This document shows, one piece after another, positions 35,639 through 43,145 of a DNA stretch of 64,000 nt. The position numbers and the translations under genes are program-made. The DNA is from Cyclobacterium sp. 1_MG-2023 (GTDB taxonomy: Bacteria > Bacteroidota > Bacteroidia > Cytophagales > Cyclobacteriaceae). Position 1 is the first letter of the stretch. Each line of letters starts with the position of its first letter. The DNA lies in assembly GCF_030546805.1 (NCBI RefSeq), contig NZ_JAUOPC010000011.1, positions 62,001-126,000 of the forward strand, written 5' to 3'. The notes beneath the pieces are model-generated. The model was not told where the DNA came from. It searched no databases and worked only from the letters and a program-made list of their open reading frames with translations.

Positions 35639-37105
35639 ATGAAAAAAAGTACCGAATACTTACAGCAGCGTTATCAGGATGAGAAAAACGCAAAAATAAA
35701 TATTAAAGAAAAGTCCCAACCTTTATTTGAGGAGCCTAAAAATGAAAGGCGTTCTTTTTTCAAAAAAGCTGTACTAGGAGGCATAAGCTTAGGGGGAATG
35801 ATGTCATTGCCAATGGAAGATACTTTGGCTCACACCACTTCCAAAGTAAATCGTCTTTCTAACCCTTCGGACCTAAAAATCACTGACATGCGCATTGCTC
35901 AATATGGAAATGTGCCCTTACTAAAGATTTACACCAATCAGGGAATTCATGGTTTAGGGGATGTAAGGGATGGTGCTGATAAGCGATATGCATTGATGTT
36001 GAAAAGCAGAATATTAGGCGAAAATCCATGTAATATTGAAAAAATATTCAAGAGTATTGAGCAATTTGGCTGGCATGGCAGACAAGGCGGAGGTGTTTCA
36101 GGTGTGGAAATGGCGCTTTGGGACCTCGCAGGGAAAGCCTATGGTGTGCCACTTTATCAGTTACTCGGAGGTAAATTCAGGGATAAGGTTAGAATTTATG
36201 TAGATACACCTACCGTTCAGGATCCTGACGAATTTGCAAATAAAATGAAAGGCCGTGTAGACATGGGATATACCATGCTAAAAATGGATATTGGAATAGG
36301 TTTGATCAAAGATCAAAAAGATACCCTAACCAATAAATCGCCTTGGGGACCAATGAGGGGATGGTCAGATACTGATGTGATGAGTTATACACAAACGCCA
36401 CATCAATTTACTCATGTCCAAATTACTCCCAAGGGCTTGGAGAAAATGGTTGAATATGCTGCCAAAGCAAGGGAAAAAGTAGGCTTTGAAATCCCTTTAG
36501 CTATTGACCATTTTGGACATATGGGATACAATGAAATGATTAAATTGGCCAACGCCTTTGAGCCTTACAATATAGCATGGTTAGAAGACTTGATTCCTTG
36601 GCAAAATACCGAACAGTGGAAGCGTGTTACCGAAGCCATTACCACCCCAACACTTACCGGGGAGGATGCTTATCATAAAAAGAACTTTAAAGACCTAATA
36701 GAAAATAGGGCAGTAGATTTGGTTCACCCGGATCCGGGAAGTGTTGGAGGTTACCTTCAAACCAAAAAGGTCGGTGATTATGCCGAAGAGTACGGAATAG
36801 GTATGGCCCTTCATCATGCGGCCTCTCCAATTACCTTTATGGGGACAGTACATGCGGCGGCAGCAACCTATAATTTCATTGGCCTTGAACACCATTCAGT
36901 TGACAATCCATGGTGGGAAGATTTGGTTACCGGCGTTGATAAACCTTTTGTAAAGGATGGTTATGTCACTGTTCCGGAATCTCCTGGTATAGGGCTGGAA
37001 TTGAATGAGGAGGAAGTAAAGAAAAGATTGAGAGAAGGGGAGCAATTTTTCGCTCCTACCGATGATTGGAACGAAATTAGGTCTTGGGATAGAACCTGGA
37101 GCTAA
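35639..37105 (+). CDS. Enolase-superfamily sugar-acid dehydratase (mandelate racemase/muconate lactonising type), Tat-exported
   Basis: 488 residues. A long N-region (~36 residues) precedes ERRSFFKKAVLGG and a hydrophobic stretch, fitting a twin-arginine export signal. The capping domain follows, then the barrel with the catalytic/metal set: MLKMDIG, LAIDHFGHM, IAWLEDLIPW, LTGEDAYH and LHHAASP, which together resemble galactonate/rhamnonate dehydratases. Dehydration of a sugar acid outside the cytoplasm is inferred. It stands alone between terminators. Confidence 0.82.
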   Translation: MKKSTEYLQQRYQDEKNAKINIKEKSQPLFEEPKNERRSFFKKAVLGGISLGGMMSLPMEDTLAHTTSKVNRLSNPSDLKITDMRIAQYGNVPLLKIYTNQGIHGLGDVRDGADKRYALMLKSRILGENPCNIEKIFKSIEQFGWHGRQGGGVSGVEMALWDLAGKAYGVPLYQLLGGKFRDKVRIYVDTPTVQDPDEFANKMKGRVDMGYTMLKMDIGIGLIKDQKDTLTNKSPWGPMRGWSDTDVMSYTQTPHQFTHVQITPKGLEKMVEYAAKAREKVGFEIPLAIDHFGHMGYNEMIKLANAFEPYNIAWLEDLIPWQNTEQWKRVTEAITTPTLTGEDAYHKKNFKDLIENRAVDLVHPDPGSVGGYLQTKKVGDYAEEYGIGMALHHAASPITFMGTVHAAAATYNFIGLEHHSVDNPWWEDLVTGVDKPFVKDGYVTVPESPGIGLELNEEEVKKRLREGEQFFAPTDDWNEIRSWDRTWS

Positions 37106-37112
37106 ACCAATC

Positions 37113-37157
37113 AAACCAACAACTCGGCATATTTTTTGCTAGGTTGTTGGTTTCCAT
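37113..37157 (+). terminator. Possible terminator with long loop
   Basis: An 11-bp inverted repeat (37113-37123 and 37143-37153) with a 19-nt loop lies 8 bases after the dehydratase stop. The trailing T-run is short and interrupted, so efficiency is uncertain. Confidence 0.5.
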
Positions 37158-37222
37158 TTTATATCAATATAATGGTTAATAAAGCTTTGGAGGGTTTAAT
37201 ATAATTATTGAGTATAATAAAT

Positions 37223-37591
37223 ATGAAGTCAAAACAAATTCTTTCTATTCTCTTACAATTGGTGGTAGCCGGATTGGTCATTATTTTCACAGCATATTTA
37301 CTACCGGGGATTGTGGTAGATGACCTGATTACCGGCATACTCATCGCTGCTCTTCTGGCTTTGTTAAATATCACAATCAAGCCAATATTGATATTTTTCA
37401 CGATTCCGATAACCATACTTACTTTAGGTTTGTTTTTATTGGTCATCAATGCTTTGATGGTAATGTTGGCTGCCGATATTGTAAATGGATTTGCTGTAGG
37501 GAATTTTTGGTGGGCACTATTGTTTAGTTTGGTCCTTTCTTTAGTGAATTCACTTCTTGGTATTTCCCTAGGTAAAGGCTTAGGCAGCTAA
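37223..37591 (+). CDS. YvlD-like / phage_holin_4_2 family membrane protein
   Basis: 122 residues from the ATG at 37223; the longer frame begins at a TTG (37208) with no support. Four hydrophobic helices occupy nearly the whole chain, with the family features YLLPGIVVDDLITGILIAAL, LLALLNITIKPILIFFTIPI and NALMVMLAADIVNGF. The Pfam name mentions holins, but these small chromosomal proteins are not part of a prophage; there are no phage genes nearby. The function is unknown. Confidence 0.82.
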   Translation: MKSKQILSILLQLVVAGLVIIFTAYLLPGIVVDDLITGILIAALLALLNITIKPILIFFTIPITILTLGLFLLVINALMVMLAADIVNGFAVGNFWWALLFSLVLSLVNSLLGISLGKGLGS

Positions 37592-37888
37592 AAAAGTGGC
37601 TGTTTTTCATGTAGAATCTGAACATTTTGATAAATGAGCTGTTAAATTTGTATAATTGAAATAAATTTATCATTTTATATTATATTTCAGTAAAGCAATA
37701 GTTTGCTATGATTTTTGGTTTTATAGTCTGATAATTAGGGCTATAGCTTAGTGTCTGGATAAGTATTTTTTTTTAAAAGATAAAAGATTTTAAAATATTG
37801 AGTAGATGTTATGAAGAAGGCTCCAATTTTCCTTTAATTGTGACTTTAATACAGCGAAATTGAATTAATTAACCCACCCTCCAAAAAG

Positions 37889-38446
37889 ATGAAATATCCA
37901 AACGATGGTTTTTTGCCACAAAATATAGAAGAGTTAAAGCAAGAATTGAAAGCTAGTAACAAAAGCTTTAAAATTATACCCAGTGAGGATAATACGGACG
38001 AATATGTCAATTTTTATTTTATAGGTCAATTTGAAGGCAGAGAAGTAATATATGATGCCGTATTGTATACCCTTAAGCTGCATTACCAAAGCGAGTTGTA
38101 TGAACTGGCAGAACATGAAGCAGCGAAGAAATTCCCCAATTATGAGGGAATTAAATATAATGAAGATGAGAATGGCAACCTGATACCTTTAAAGACCGAG
38201 GAAGAGGAAATTGGATGGTTCATTACTGAAATGATAATGGATATGGAGGAAGAAGGAGCCGTAAAAGTGCAGGAATTTCTGGATTTAGACACCCATCACG
38301 ACTATGGTATTGGTCTGGATGCTGCCCTGAATCTGGAGTCCTTAGATGAAAAAGCCATTGAAGATTTTGTTGAAGCTTTTAATGAAGACAGCCTAGTGCT
38401 TGACGATACTTTTTATACTTTTGAATCAGAGGAAGAGGAGGATTAA
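37889..38446 (+). CDS. Acidic hypothetical protein
   Basis: 185 residues, unrecognised. It is rich in Asp/Glu and ends SEEEEED. The first half looks alpha/beta (SFKIIPSEDNTDEYVNFYFI, YDAVLYTLKLHYQSELYELA), the second mostly helical. No signal or membrane segment is visible, so it is likely cytosolic. The ORF has its own spacing (297 bases upstream) and a strong terminator downstream, which supports a real gene. Confidence 0.65.
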   Translation: MKYPNDGFLPQNIEELKQELKASNKSFKIIPSEDNTDEYVNFYFIGQFEGREVIYDAVLYTLKLHYQSELYELAEHEAAKKFPNYEGIKYNEDENGNLIPLKTEEEEIGWFITEMIMDMEEEGAVKVQEFLDLDTHHDYGIGLDAALNLESLDEKAIEDFVEAFNEDSLVLDDTFYTFESEEEED

Positions 38447-38787
38447 AACATTGATTTCAGAAATTTAAAATAGCCTTATATGAAGACTAAGCCAAAAGCA
38501 ATTGCTTGTGGCTTAGTCTTTTTCTTTGAAAAAAGCATGAAATAGACCTTCTATTAGATGCTTAAATCGTTTTAAAATCAGCCACTTCGTTGCTGTTTTC
38601 AATTTCAACATTGGTGATGCTATGCTAAAGTCTCCAATCAGTCTGATTTTCTTATGATTTAAACCCTCCTTGAGAAAGTTCAGAAAATCCTATTGCATAA
38701 TTCGAGTTTAATGATTAAAAGATTAACAGGTTTTCAACTTTATTACCAAATCCGTTATTTCGTAGTAGGGAATAAATCCAAATATGT
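38447..38787. other. 341-base intergenic region
   Basis: It contains the terminator described above. The rest holds no recognised gene. On the - strand a frame of some 55 codons is open down to a stop at 38513, with a possible 32-residue lysine-rich peptide from an ATG at 38611. The stop lies inside the terminator stem, so I do not call a gene. No clear promoter motif for the downstream hydrolase was found. Confidence 0.45.
38483..38527 (+). terminator. Rho-independent terminator
   Basis: A perfect 12-bp stem (38483-38494 with 38509-38520) is followed by TTTTCTTT. It lies 37 bases after the acidic hypothetical gene. Confidence 0.8.
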
Positions 38788-39690
38788 ATGCTTAAAGTAG
38801 CCTGGTCTACAAAATATGCCCATCCTTTGCCGGAGGGACATAGATTCCCCATGGAGAAGTATGAACTGCTTCCCGAACAATTATTGTATGAAGGCACCCT
38901 GAATGCCGGTAATTTTTTCGAGCCTGAGCCTTGTACCGAAGAAATAATTACGGCTGTTCACGATAGCCGGTATTTTAAAAAATTAAAAGCACTTTCTCTC
39001 AGCAAGTCAGAGATAAGAAGAACAGGATTTCCTTTGAGCAAAGAATTGGTAGAAAGAGAAATCCAAATCATGAATGGCTCAGTAATGGCTTCAATATGTG
39101 CTTTAAAAGATGGAATAGGTATGAATATCGCCGGAGGTACTCATCATGCTTTCAAGGATAGAGGTGAGGGGTTTTGCCTATTAAACGATATCGCCATCGC
39201 AGCCAAATACCTCCTTACAAAATATACGATTGACAAGGTTTTGGTGGTGGACTTAGATGTGCATCAAGGCAATGGTACAGCATCAATTTTCCAAAATGAT
39301 TCGCAAGTATTTACTTTTAGCATGCATGGCAAACACAATTACCCCATGCACAAAGAACAGTCAGACCTCGATGTTCCGTTGGAGGACCAAACCGATGATC
39401 AAACCTACCTTTCGTTGCTGGGAAATCACCTGCCAAAGGTAATAGCTGAGGTGGCACCTGACTTTATTGTTTATCAATCTGGAGTGGATGTGTTGGCTAC
39501 TGATAAATTGGGAAGGTTGGGAATGACTATTCAAGGTTGTAAAGAAAGAGACAGACTCGTCTTGAGCCATGCAAAAATAAATAATATACCCATCATGTGC
39601 TGTATGGGAGGAGGGTATTCACTAAAGATTAGTAATATTATTGAGGCCCACGCCAACACTTTCCGGCTGGCTCAAGAGCTTTTCTTCTAA
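38788..39690 (+). CDS. Histone-deacetylase-superfamily hydrolase
   Basis: 300 residues. Zn-site and catalytic motifs are in order: GGTHHAFKDRGEGFCLLNDI (paired His), VVDLDVHQGNGTASIF (Asp-x-His metal ligands) and QSGVDVLATDKLGRL (third metal Asp). Bacterial members remove acetyl groups from proteins or small amines such as acetylpolyamines; the true substrate is not known here. No signal is present. It is probably monocistronic, since 180 bases and a promoter precede the next gene. Confidence 0.9.
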   Translation: MLKVAWSTKYAHPLPEGHRFPMEKYELLPEQLLYEGTLNAGNFFEPEPCTEEIITAVHDSRYFKKLKALSLSKSEIRRTGFPLSKELVEREIQIMNGSVMASICALKDGIGMNIAGGTHHAFKDRGEGFCLLNDIAIAAKYLLTKYTIDKVLVVDLDVHQGNGTASIFQNDSQVFTFSMHGKHNYPMHKEQSDLDVPLEDQTDDQTYLSLLGNHLPKVIAEVAPDFIVYQSGVDVLATDKLGRLGMTIQGCKERDRLVLSHAKINNIPIMCCMGGGYSLKISNIIEAHANTFRLAQELFF

Positions 39691-39812
39691 AATACATGAT
39701 TATTTTTTAAGTTTTTTAGATTATTGGCTTTAGATAAAGACAATAAAATAGGTTAATTTTATGCCTAGTAAATAGAAAAACAGGTATTTTAGATTTATTA
39801 ATGTCCTTAGAA

Positions 39813-39842
39813 TTTGTAAAAGATTAAGAATCCTTATATTTG
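39813..39842 (+). promoter_or_regulatory. Promoter upstream of the Skp-like gene
   Basis: TTTG (39813-39816) and a perfect TATATTTG (39835-39842) are spaced by 18 bases, matching the Bacteroidota promoter consensus. They lie 28 bases before the GTG start. Confidence 0.6.
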
Positions 39843-39870
39843 CCTCAATCAATTTTAAAACCAATATAAA

Positions 39871-40497
39871 GTGAGAAGAAATTTAACATTATTCAGTGCG
39901 ATTGCGTTCTTAGGATTCCTTATTGGGGCTTGTAATTCTTCCACCCCTAATGAAACTGTTTCAGAAGGGGAAGGAAAGAAAGATGTTTCAGATATAAAAA
40001 TTGCCTATATCGTTACAGATAGCGTAATCAATAATTTTGATTATTTTAAAGAAAAATCTGCAGAGATTGCTGAAAAGGGTAATAAATATCAAAGCGAATT
40101 GACCAATAGGGCTAAGGGTTTTGAACAGGAAGTAGCTAGTTTCCAAAGCACCGGAGGTAATATGACCAGAAATCAGGCACAGGCGAAGCAAGAGGAGTTG
40201 ATGAAAAAGGAGGAAAACCTGATGACATACAGACAGAACATCATGACTGAGCTGCAAGCTGATGAAACCAATCTTTACAATGAGGTCTATGATAAAATTC
40301 AGGTATACTTAAATGAGTATGCGGCTGCAAACGATCTTGAAATGATCTTGTCCTACACTAGAGGTGGTGGCGTATGGTATGCTAAGGAAAGCTTTGACGT
40401 TACCGATGAGGTGATTTCAGGTTTAAATGAAGATTATAAAAATAAAGACAATAGTAGCACTGAAGAAAAAGAGGAAGCTCCTGCTACTGAAGAATAA
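39871..40497 (+). CDS. OmpH/Skp-like periplasmic chaperone, lipoprotein
   Basis: 208 residues from a GTG start. A lipoprotein signal (LTLFSAIAFLGFLIGAC) is followed by the Skp pattern: KIAYIVTDSVINNFDYFKEK, a long helical arm (residues ~60-140, Gln/Glu/Lys-rich coiled coil) and the return strand NDLEMILSYTRGGGVWYAKE. Skp chaperones guide unfolded outer-membrane proteins through the periplasm. The lipid anchor differs from soluble E. coli Skp. The protein ends with an acidic low-complexity tail. Confidence 0.85.
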   Translation: MRRNLTLFSAIAFLGFLIGACNSSTPNETVSEGEGKKDVSDIKIAYIVTDSVINNFDYFKEKSAEIAEKGNKYQSELTNRAKGFEQEVASFQSTGGNMTRNQAQAKQEELMKKEENLMTYRQNIMTELQADETNLYNEVYDKIQVYLNEYAAANDLEMILSYTRGGGVWYAKESFDVTDEVISGLNEDYKNKDNSSTEEKEEAPATEE

Positions 40498-40521
40498 GGA
40501 CACTAATAGTATTAGATTTAT

Positions 40522-40552
40522 AAAAGTCCGGTATTTCGGACTTTTTTTTTTA
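40522..40552 (+). terminator. Rho-independent terminator
   Basis: A 9-bp stem (AAAAGTCCG / CGGACTTTT) with a 6-nt loop runs into a long T-run. It ends the Skp-like gene. Confidence 0.85.
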
Positions 40553-40650
40553 TTTTTTTATCATATTGGCATGAAAAATGCCGTTTTGGTTTAGTGGCCT
40601 AACAAGGCTTATTGTGGGATTATTAGTTCGGTTAATTTTAAACGATAAAA

Positions 40651-41622
40651 ATGGAAATCACCAATTTTCTAAAAAATCATTTCAGACATTTTAATGCAGC
40701 GGCATTGATAGATGCTGCCGAGGGGTATAAATCCCATTTAGACAACAATGGAAAAATGATGGTAACCCTTGCGGGTGCGATGTCGACGGCCGAACTGGGG
40801 ATTTCATTGGCAGAGATGATCCGTCAGGATAAGGTACATATCATTACTTGCACTGGTGCGAATTTGGAAGAGGATGTATTTAACCTGGTTGCCCATGATT
40901 ACTATGAGCGGATACCGGAATATAGAGACTTGACTCCACAACAAGAGCAAGATTTGGTTGACAGACACATGAACAGGGTTACGGACACCTGTATTCCTGA
41001 AATGGAAGCCATGAGACGAATTGAAAATGTAATCCTCGAAGAGTGGCAAAAAGCAGATCAATCCGGAGAACATTTTTTCCCTCATGAGTTTTTCTATAAA
41101 ATCCTATTGTCAGGGAAGCTTGAAAGTGAATACCAGATAGACCCCAAAGATAGCTGGTTGCTAGAGGCTGCAAAGAAAAATATTCCAATTATTGTTCCCG
41201 GTTGGGAGGATTCCACTTTAGGAAATATGTTTGCCGGACATGTGATTTCCGGAGATATCAAAAATGTACACACTGTAAAAGGAGGAATTCAATACATGAT
41301 GTATTTGGCTGAGTGGTATACTGAAAATGCCAAAGAAGAAAGCACAGTTGGCTTTTTCCAAATAGGTGGTGGGATAGCCGGTGATTTCCCTATTTGTGTA
41401 GTGCCAATGCTTCATCAGGATTTGCAGCGGGATGGTGTCCCTCTTTGGGGATATTTCTGTCAGATCTCAGACAGTACCACCTCCTATGGCTCTTATTCCG
41501 GAGCTGTGCCCAATGAAAAAATAACCTGGGGGAAACTAGGCATAGACACGCCAAAATATATTATTGAATCAGATGCCACAATCGTAGCGCCTTTGGTATT
41601 TGCGATTGTTTTAGGCCAATGA
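40651..41622 (+). CDS. Deoxyhypusine-synthase-like protein
   Basis: 323 residues, about the length of the family. Features are TLAGAMSTAELGISLAEMI, the NAD-binding TGANLEEDVFN, VPGWEDSTLGNMFAG, FFQIGGGIAGDFP and SGAVPNEKITWGKLGID, whose Lys corresponds to the lysine that forms the enzyme-spermidine intermediate. In eukaryotes and archaea this enzyme modifies eIF5A/aIF5A. Bacteria lack classical eIF5A hypusination, and some bacterial members make homospermidine or modify other substrates. The role here is unknown. The OmpA-family gene follows after 10 bases. Confidence 0.88.
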   Translation: MEITNFLKNHFRHFNAAALIDAAEGYKSHLDNNGKMMVTLAGAMSTAELGISLAEMIRQDKVHIITCTGANLEEDVFNLVAHDYYERIPEYRDLTPQQEQDLVDRHMNRVTDTCIPEMEAMRRIENVILEEWQKADQSGEHFFPHEFFYKILLSGKLESEYQIDPKDSWLLEAAKKNIPIIVPGWEDSTLGNMFAGHVISGDIKNVHTVKGGIQYMMYLAEWYTENAKEESTVGFFQIGGGIAGDFPICVVPMLHQDLQRDGVPLWGYFCQISDSTTSYGSYSGAVPNEKITWGKLGIDTPKYIIESDATIVAPLVFAIVLGQ

Positions 41623-41632
41623 ATGGAATAAG

Positions 41633-43042
41633 ATGAACAGCGTAATGGCAATATTTTTAAGAGCAAGCGCATTTTTTGTGCTTGCTCTTTTCACTTTTAA
41701 CCCATCAATAGGACAAACCTCTGTATTTTCACTGGCTTATGATGAGCAACAGCCTATCATAGCAGCCGAAGGAGGCGAATTGTATTTTACCCTCGCTTAT
41801 CATCCACAAAACAAAGGTGGGCTGGAAGATAGTGGGGATGTGTGGTTTGCTCAAGAGGGAAAGCGAGGTTTTAGCGCCCCGGTGCCTGTTCAGGCACTGT
41901 CTACTGAACATTACGATTTGCTTATTGGCTTTCGTCAGCCAAACGAAGTTCTCGTATATCATGCCAACTTAAACAATCAACAGGTGATTCAAAGCTATAT
42001 CAAAGAACCTTTGGGTTGGAAAAAAGGGGAGGCCATCTCAATTCCGGGTCTTAAAATAGAAGGAGATCACTTTAGTGCCTCTCTAGATTCCAGTGGTCAA
42101 ATAATGATAATGGCCATGGATTCTTATGGGAGTTATGGCAATGAAGACATTTATATGTCTCAATATAATGGCACATCTTGGACAAGACCTGTCAATATTG
42201 GAGGGGATATTAATACGGCAAAACAAGAGTTAAGTCCCAGGCTTTCTTCAACAGGAGATAGCCTTTATTTTGCTAGCAATGCCTATGAAACACAGAAAGG
42301 TATAGAAGTTTATGCCAGTAAACGATTGGACAATACTTGGAGAAATTGGAGCCCGCCTGTATTGCTGAAATTGTCCCAAATGCAAGGTGTAGAGATGTAT
42401 TATTCCCAAGATCTTAAAAACAACCGTGCCTTTTTTACTAACACTCAGACAAGTGAAGGATTTGGAAATATCTATATGCTGGAGAATTTGGACTTTAAGA
42501 CGATTCCGGTACCAGCCTTAGCAGAGAAGAGTTTTGAATCAAGGGCAAGAAATGATTTAAATGATCGGATAGATAAACTCGCACCTAAAGCGAATCCTAT
42601 TACTGAGGCTGGTACCCAAGTGCTTTCAAATCTTCAAAAAGAAAGCAAGGTGCAAATTAATATGGCTGAAAAATTAGATTCTTTAGCAATAGGAGAGCAG
42701 CTCATATTGGAAAATGTCCTGTTTAAAAAGGGAACCGTAGATCTTTCGGATTCTTCATCTTTGCTTGTTTTGGATGAATTGGCCACGTTTATGGTGGTGC
42801 ATCCGGAGAAAAAGATTTCGATTGAGGGGCATACAGACAGTTATGGGAATGCCAATGTAAACATGCGGTTATCTTTGGCTCGTGCAGATAAGATAAAAGA
42901 ACTCCTTGTGCAAAGGGGGGTGGAAGCAACCAATTTACAAACCAGGGGCTGGGGGGGTAAAAAGCCGATTGCTACCAATTCAAATGAAGCCGGTAGGAAG
43001 CGCAACAGGAGAGTAGAAATTAAATTAATTGCTAATGATTAA
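41633..43042 (+). CDS. OmpA-family outer-membrane-associated protein with beta-propeller region
   Basis: 469 residues (ATG 41633; ATG 41645 also possible) with a Sec signal ending near FNPSIGQ. Residues ~60-300 contain WD40/PD40-like blades (ISLSTPG-like strands; SPRLSSTGDSLYFASNAYE; NIYMLENL). The C-terminal OmpA domain has ILENVLFKKGTVDLSD, ISIEGHTDSYGNANVN, the peptidoglycan-binding SLARADKIKELL and KRNRRVEI. It should tie the outer membrane to peptidoglycan. A terminator-like hairpin overlaps its signal-peptide codons. Confidence 0.88.
   Translation: MNSVMAIFLRASAFFVLALFTFNPSIGQTSVFSLAYDEQQPIIAAEGGELYFTLAYHPQNKGGLEDSGDVWFAQEGKRGFSAPVPVQALSTEHYDLLIGFRQPNEVLVYHANLNNQQVIQSYIKEPLGWKKGEAISIPGLKIEGDHFSASLDSSGQIMIMAMDSYGSYGNEDIYMSQYNGTSWTRPVNIGGDINTAKQELSPRLSSTGDSLYFASNAYETQKGIEVYASKRLDNTWRNWSPPVLLKLSQMQGVEMYYSQDLKNNRAFFTNTQTSEGFGNIYMLENLDFKTIPVPALAEKSFESRARNDLNDRIDKLAPKANPITEAGTQVLSNLQKESKVQINMAEKLDSLAIGEQLILENVLFKKGTVDLSDSSSLLVLDELATFMVVHPEKKISIEGHTDSYGNANVNMRLSLARADKIKELLVQRGVEATNLQTRGWGGKKPIATNSNEAGRKRNRRVEIKLIAND
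41659..41693 (+). terminator. Terminator-like hairpin inside the start of the OmpA-family gene
   Basis: AAGAGCAAGC (41659-41668) pairs perfectly with GCTTGCTCTT (41680-41689), extendable by three pairs including one G-U to a 5-nt T loop, and is followed by TTTC. It lies within codons 9-20 of the signal peptide, 37 bases after the deoxyhypusine-synthase-like stop. It may attenuate read-through or be a chance of the signal-peptide codons. Confidence 0.5.
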
Positions 43043-43065
43043 AGGGGTACGAACCTTTTTAAACA

Positions 43066-43103
43066 AAAATGGAGGTTTCCTTAGTGGAAACCTCCATTTT
43101 TTT
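43066..43103. terminator. Bidirectional terminator between converging genes
   Basis: A perfect 15-bp inverted repeat (43066-43080 and 43086-43100) with a 5-nt loop, AAAA on the left and a seven-T run (43097-43103) on the right. It can stop the OmpA-family gene (+) and the outer-membrane receptor gene (-). Confidence 0.88.
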
Positions 43104-43145
43104 ACTGGTCTTTTATAGAGGCTTTTTTAAATAAAATGGCTGCTA

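Noticed and set aside
37159-37449. 96-codon - strand frame antisense to the YvlD-like gene
   Set aside because: It is a shadow of the hydrophobic coding sequence of the + strand gene and shows no protein-like features of its own.
37223-37591. Phage holin suggested by the family name
   Set aside because: No phage genes, endolysin or integrase nearby; this small membrane family is widespread in ordinary chromosomes.
40568-40582. Short GGCAT/ATGCC inverted repeat upstream of the deoxyhypusine-synthase-like gene
   Set aside because: A 5-bp stem is too short to support a regulatory or RNA call.
42951-42957. Seven-G run in the OmpA-family gene as a phase-variation site
   Set aside because: A single tract of seven in a conserved domain is short, and a slip would remove the essential peptidoglycan-binding end.
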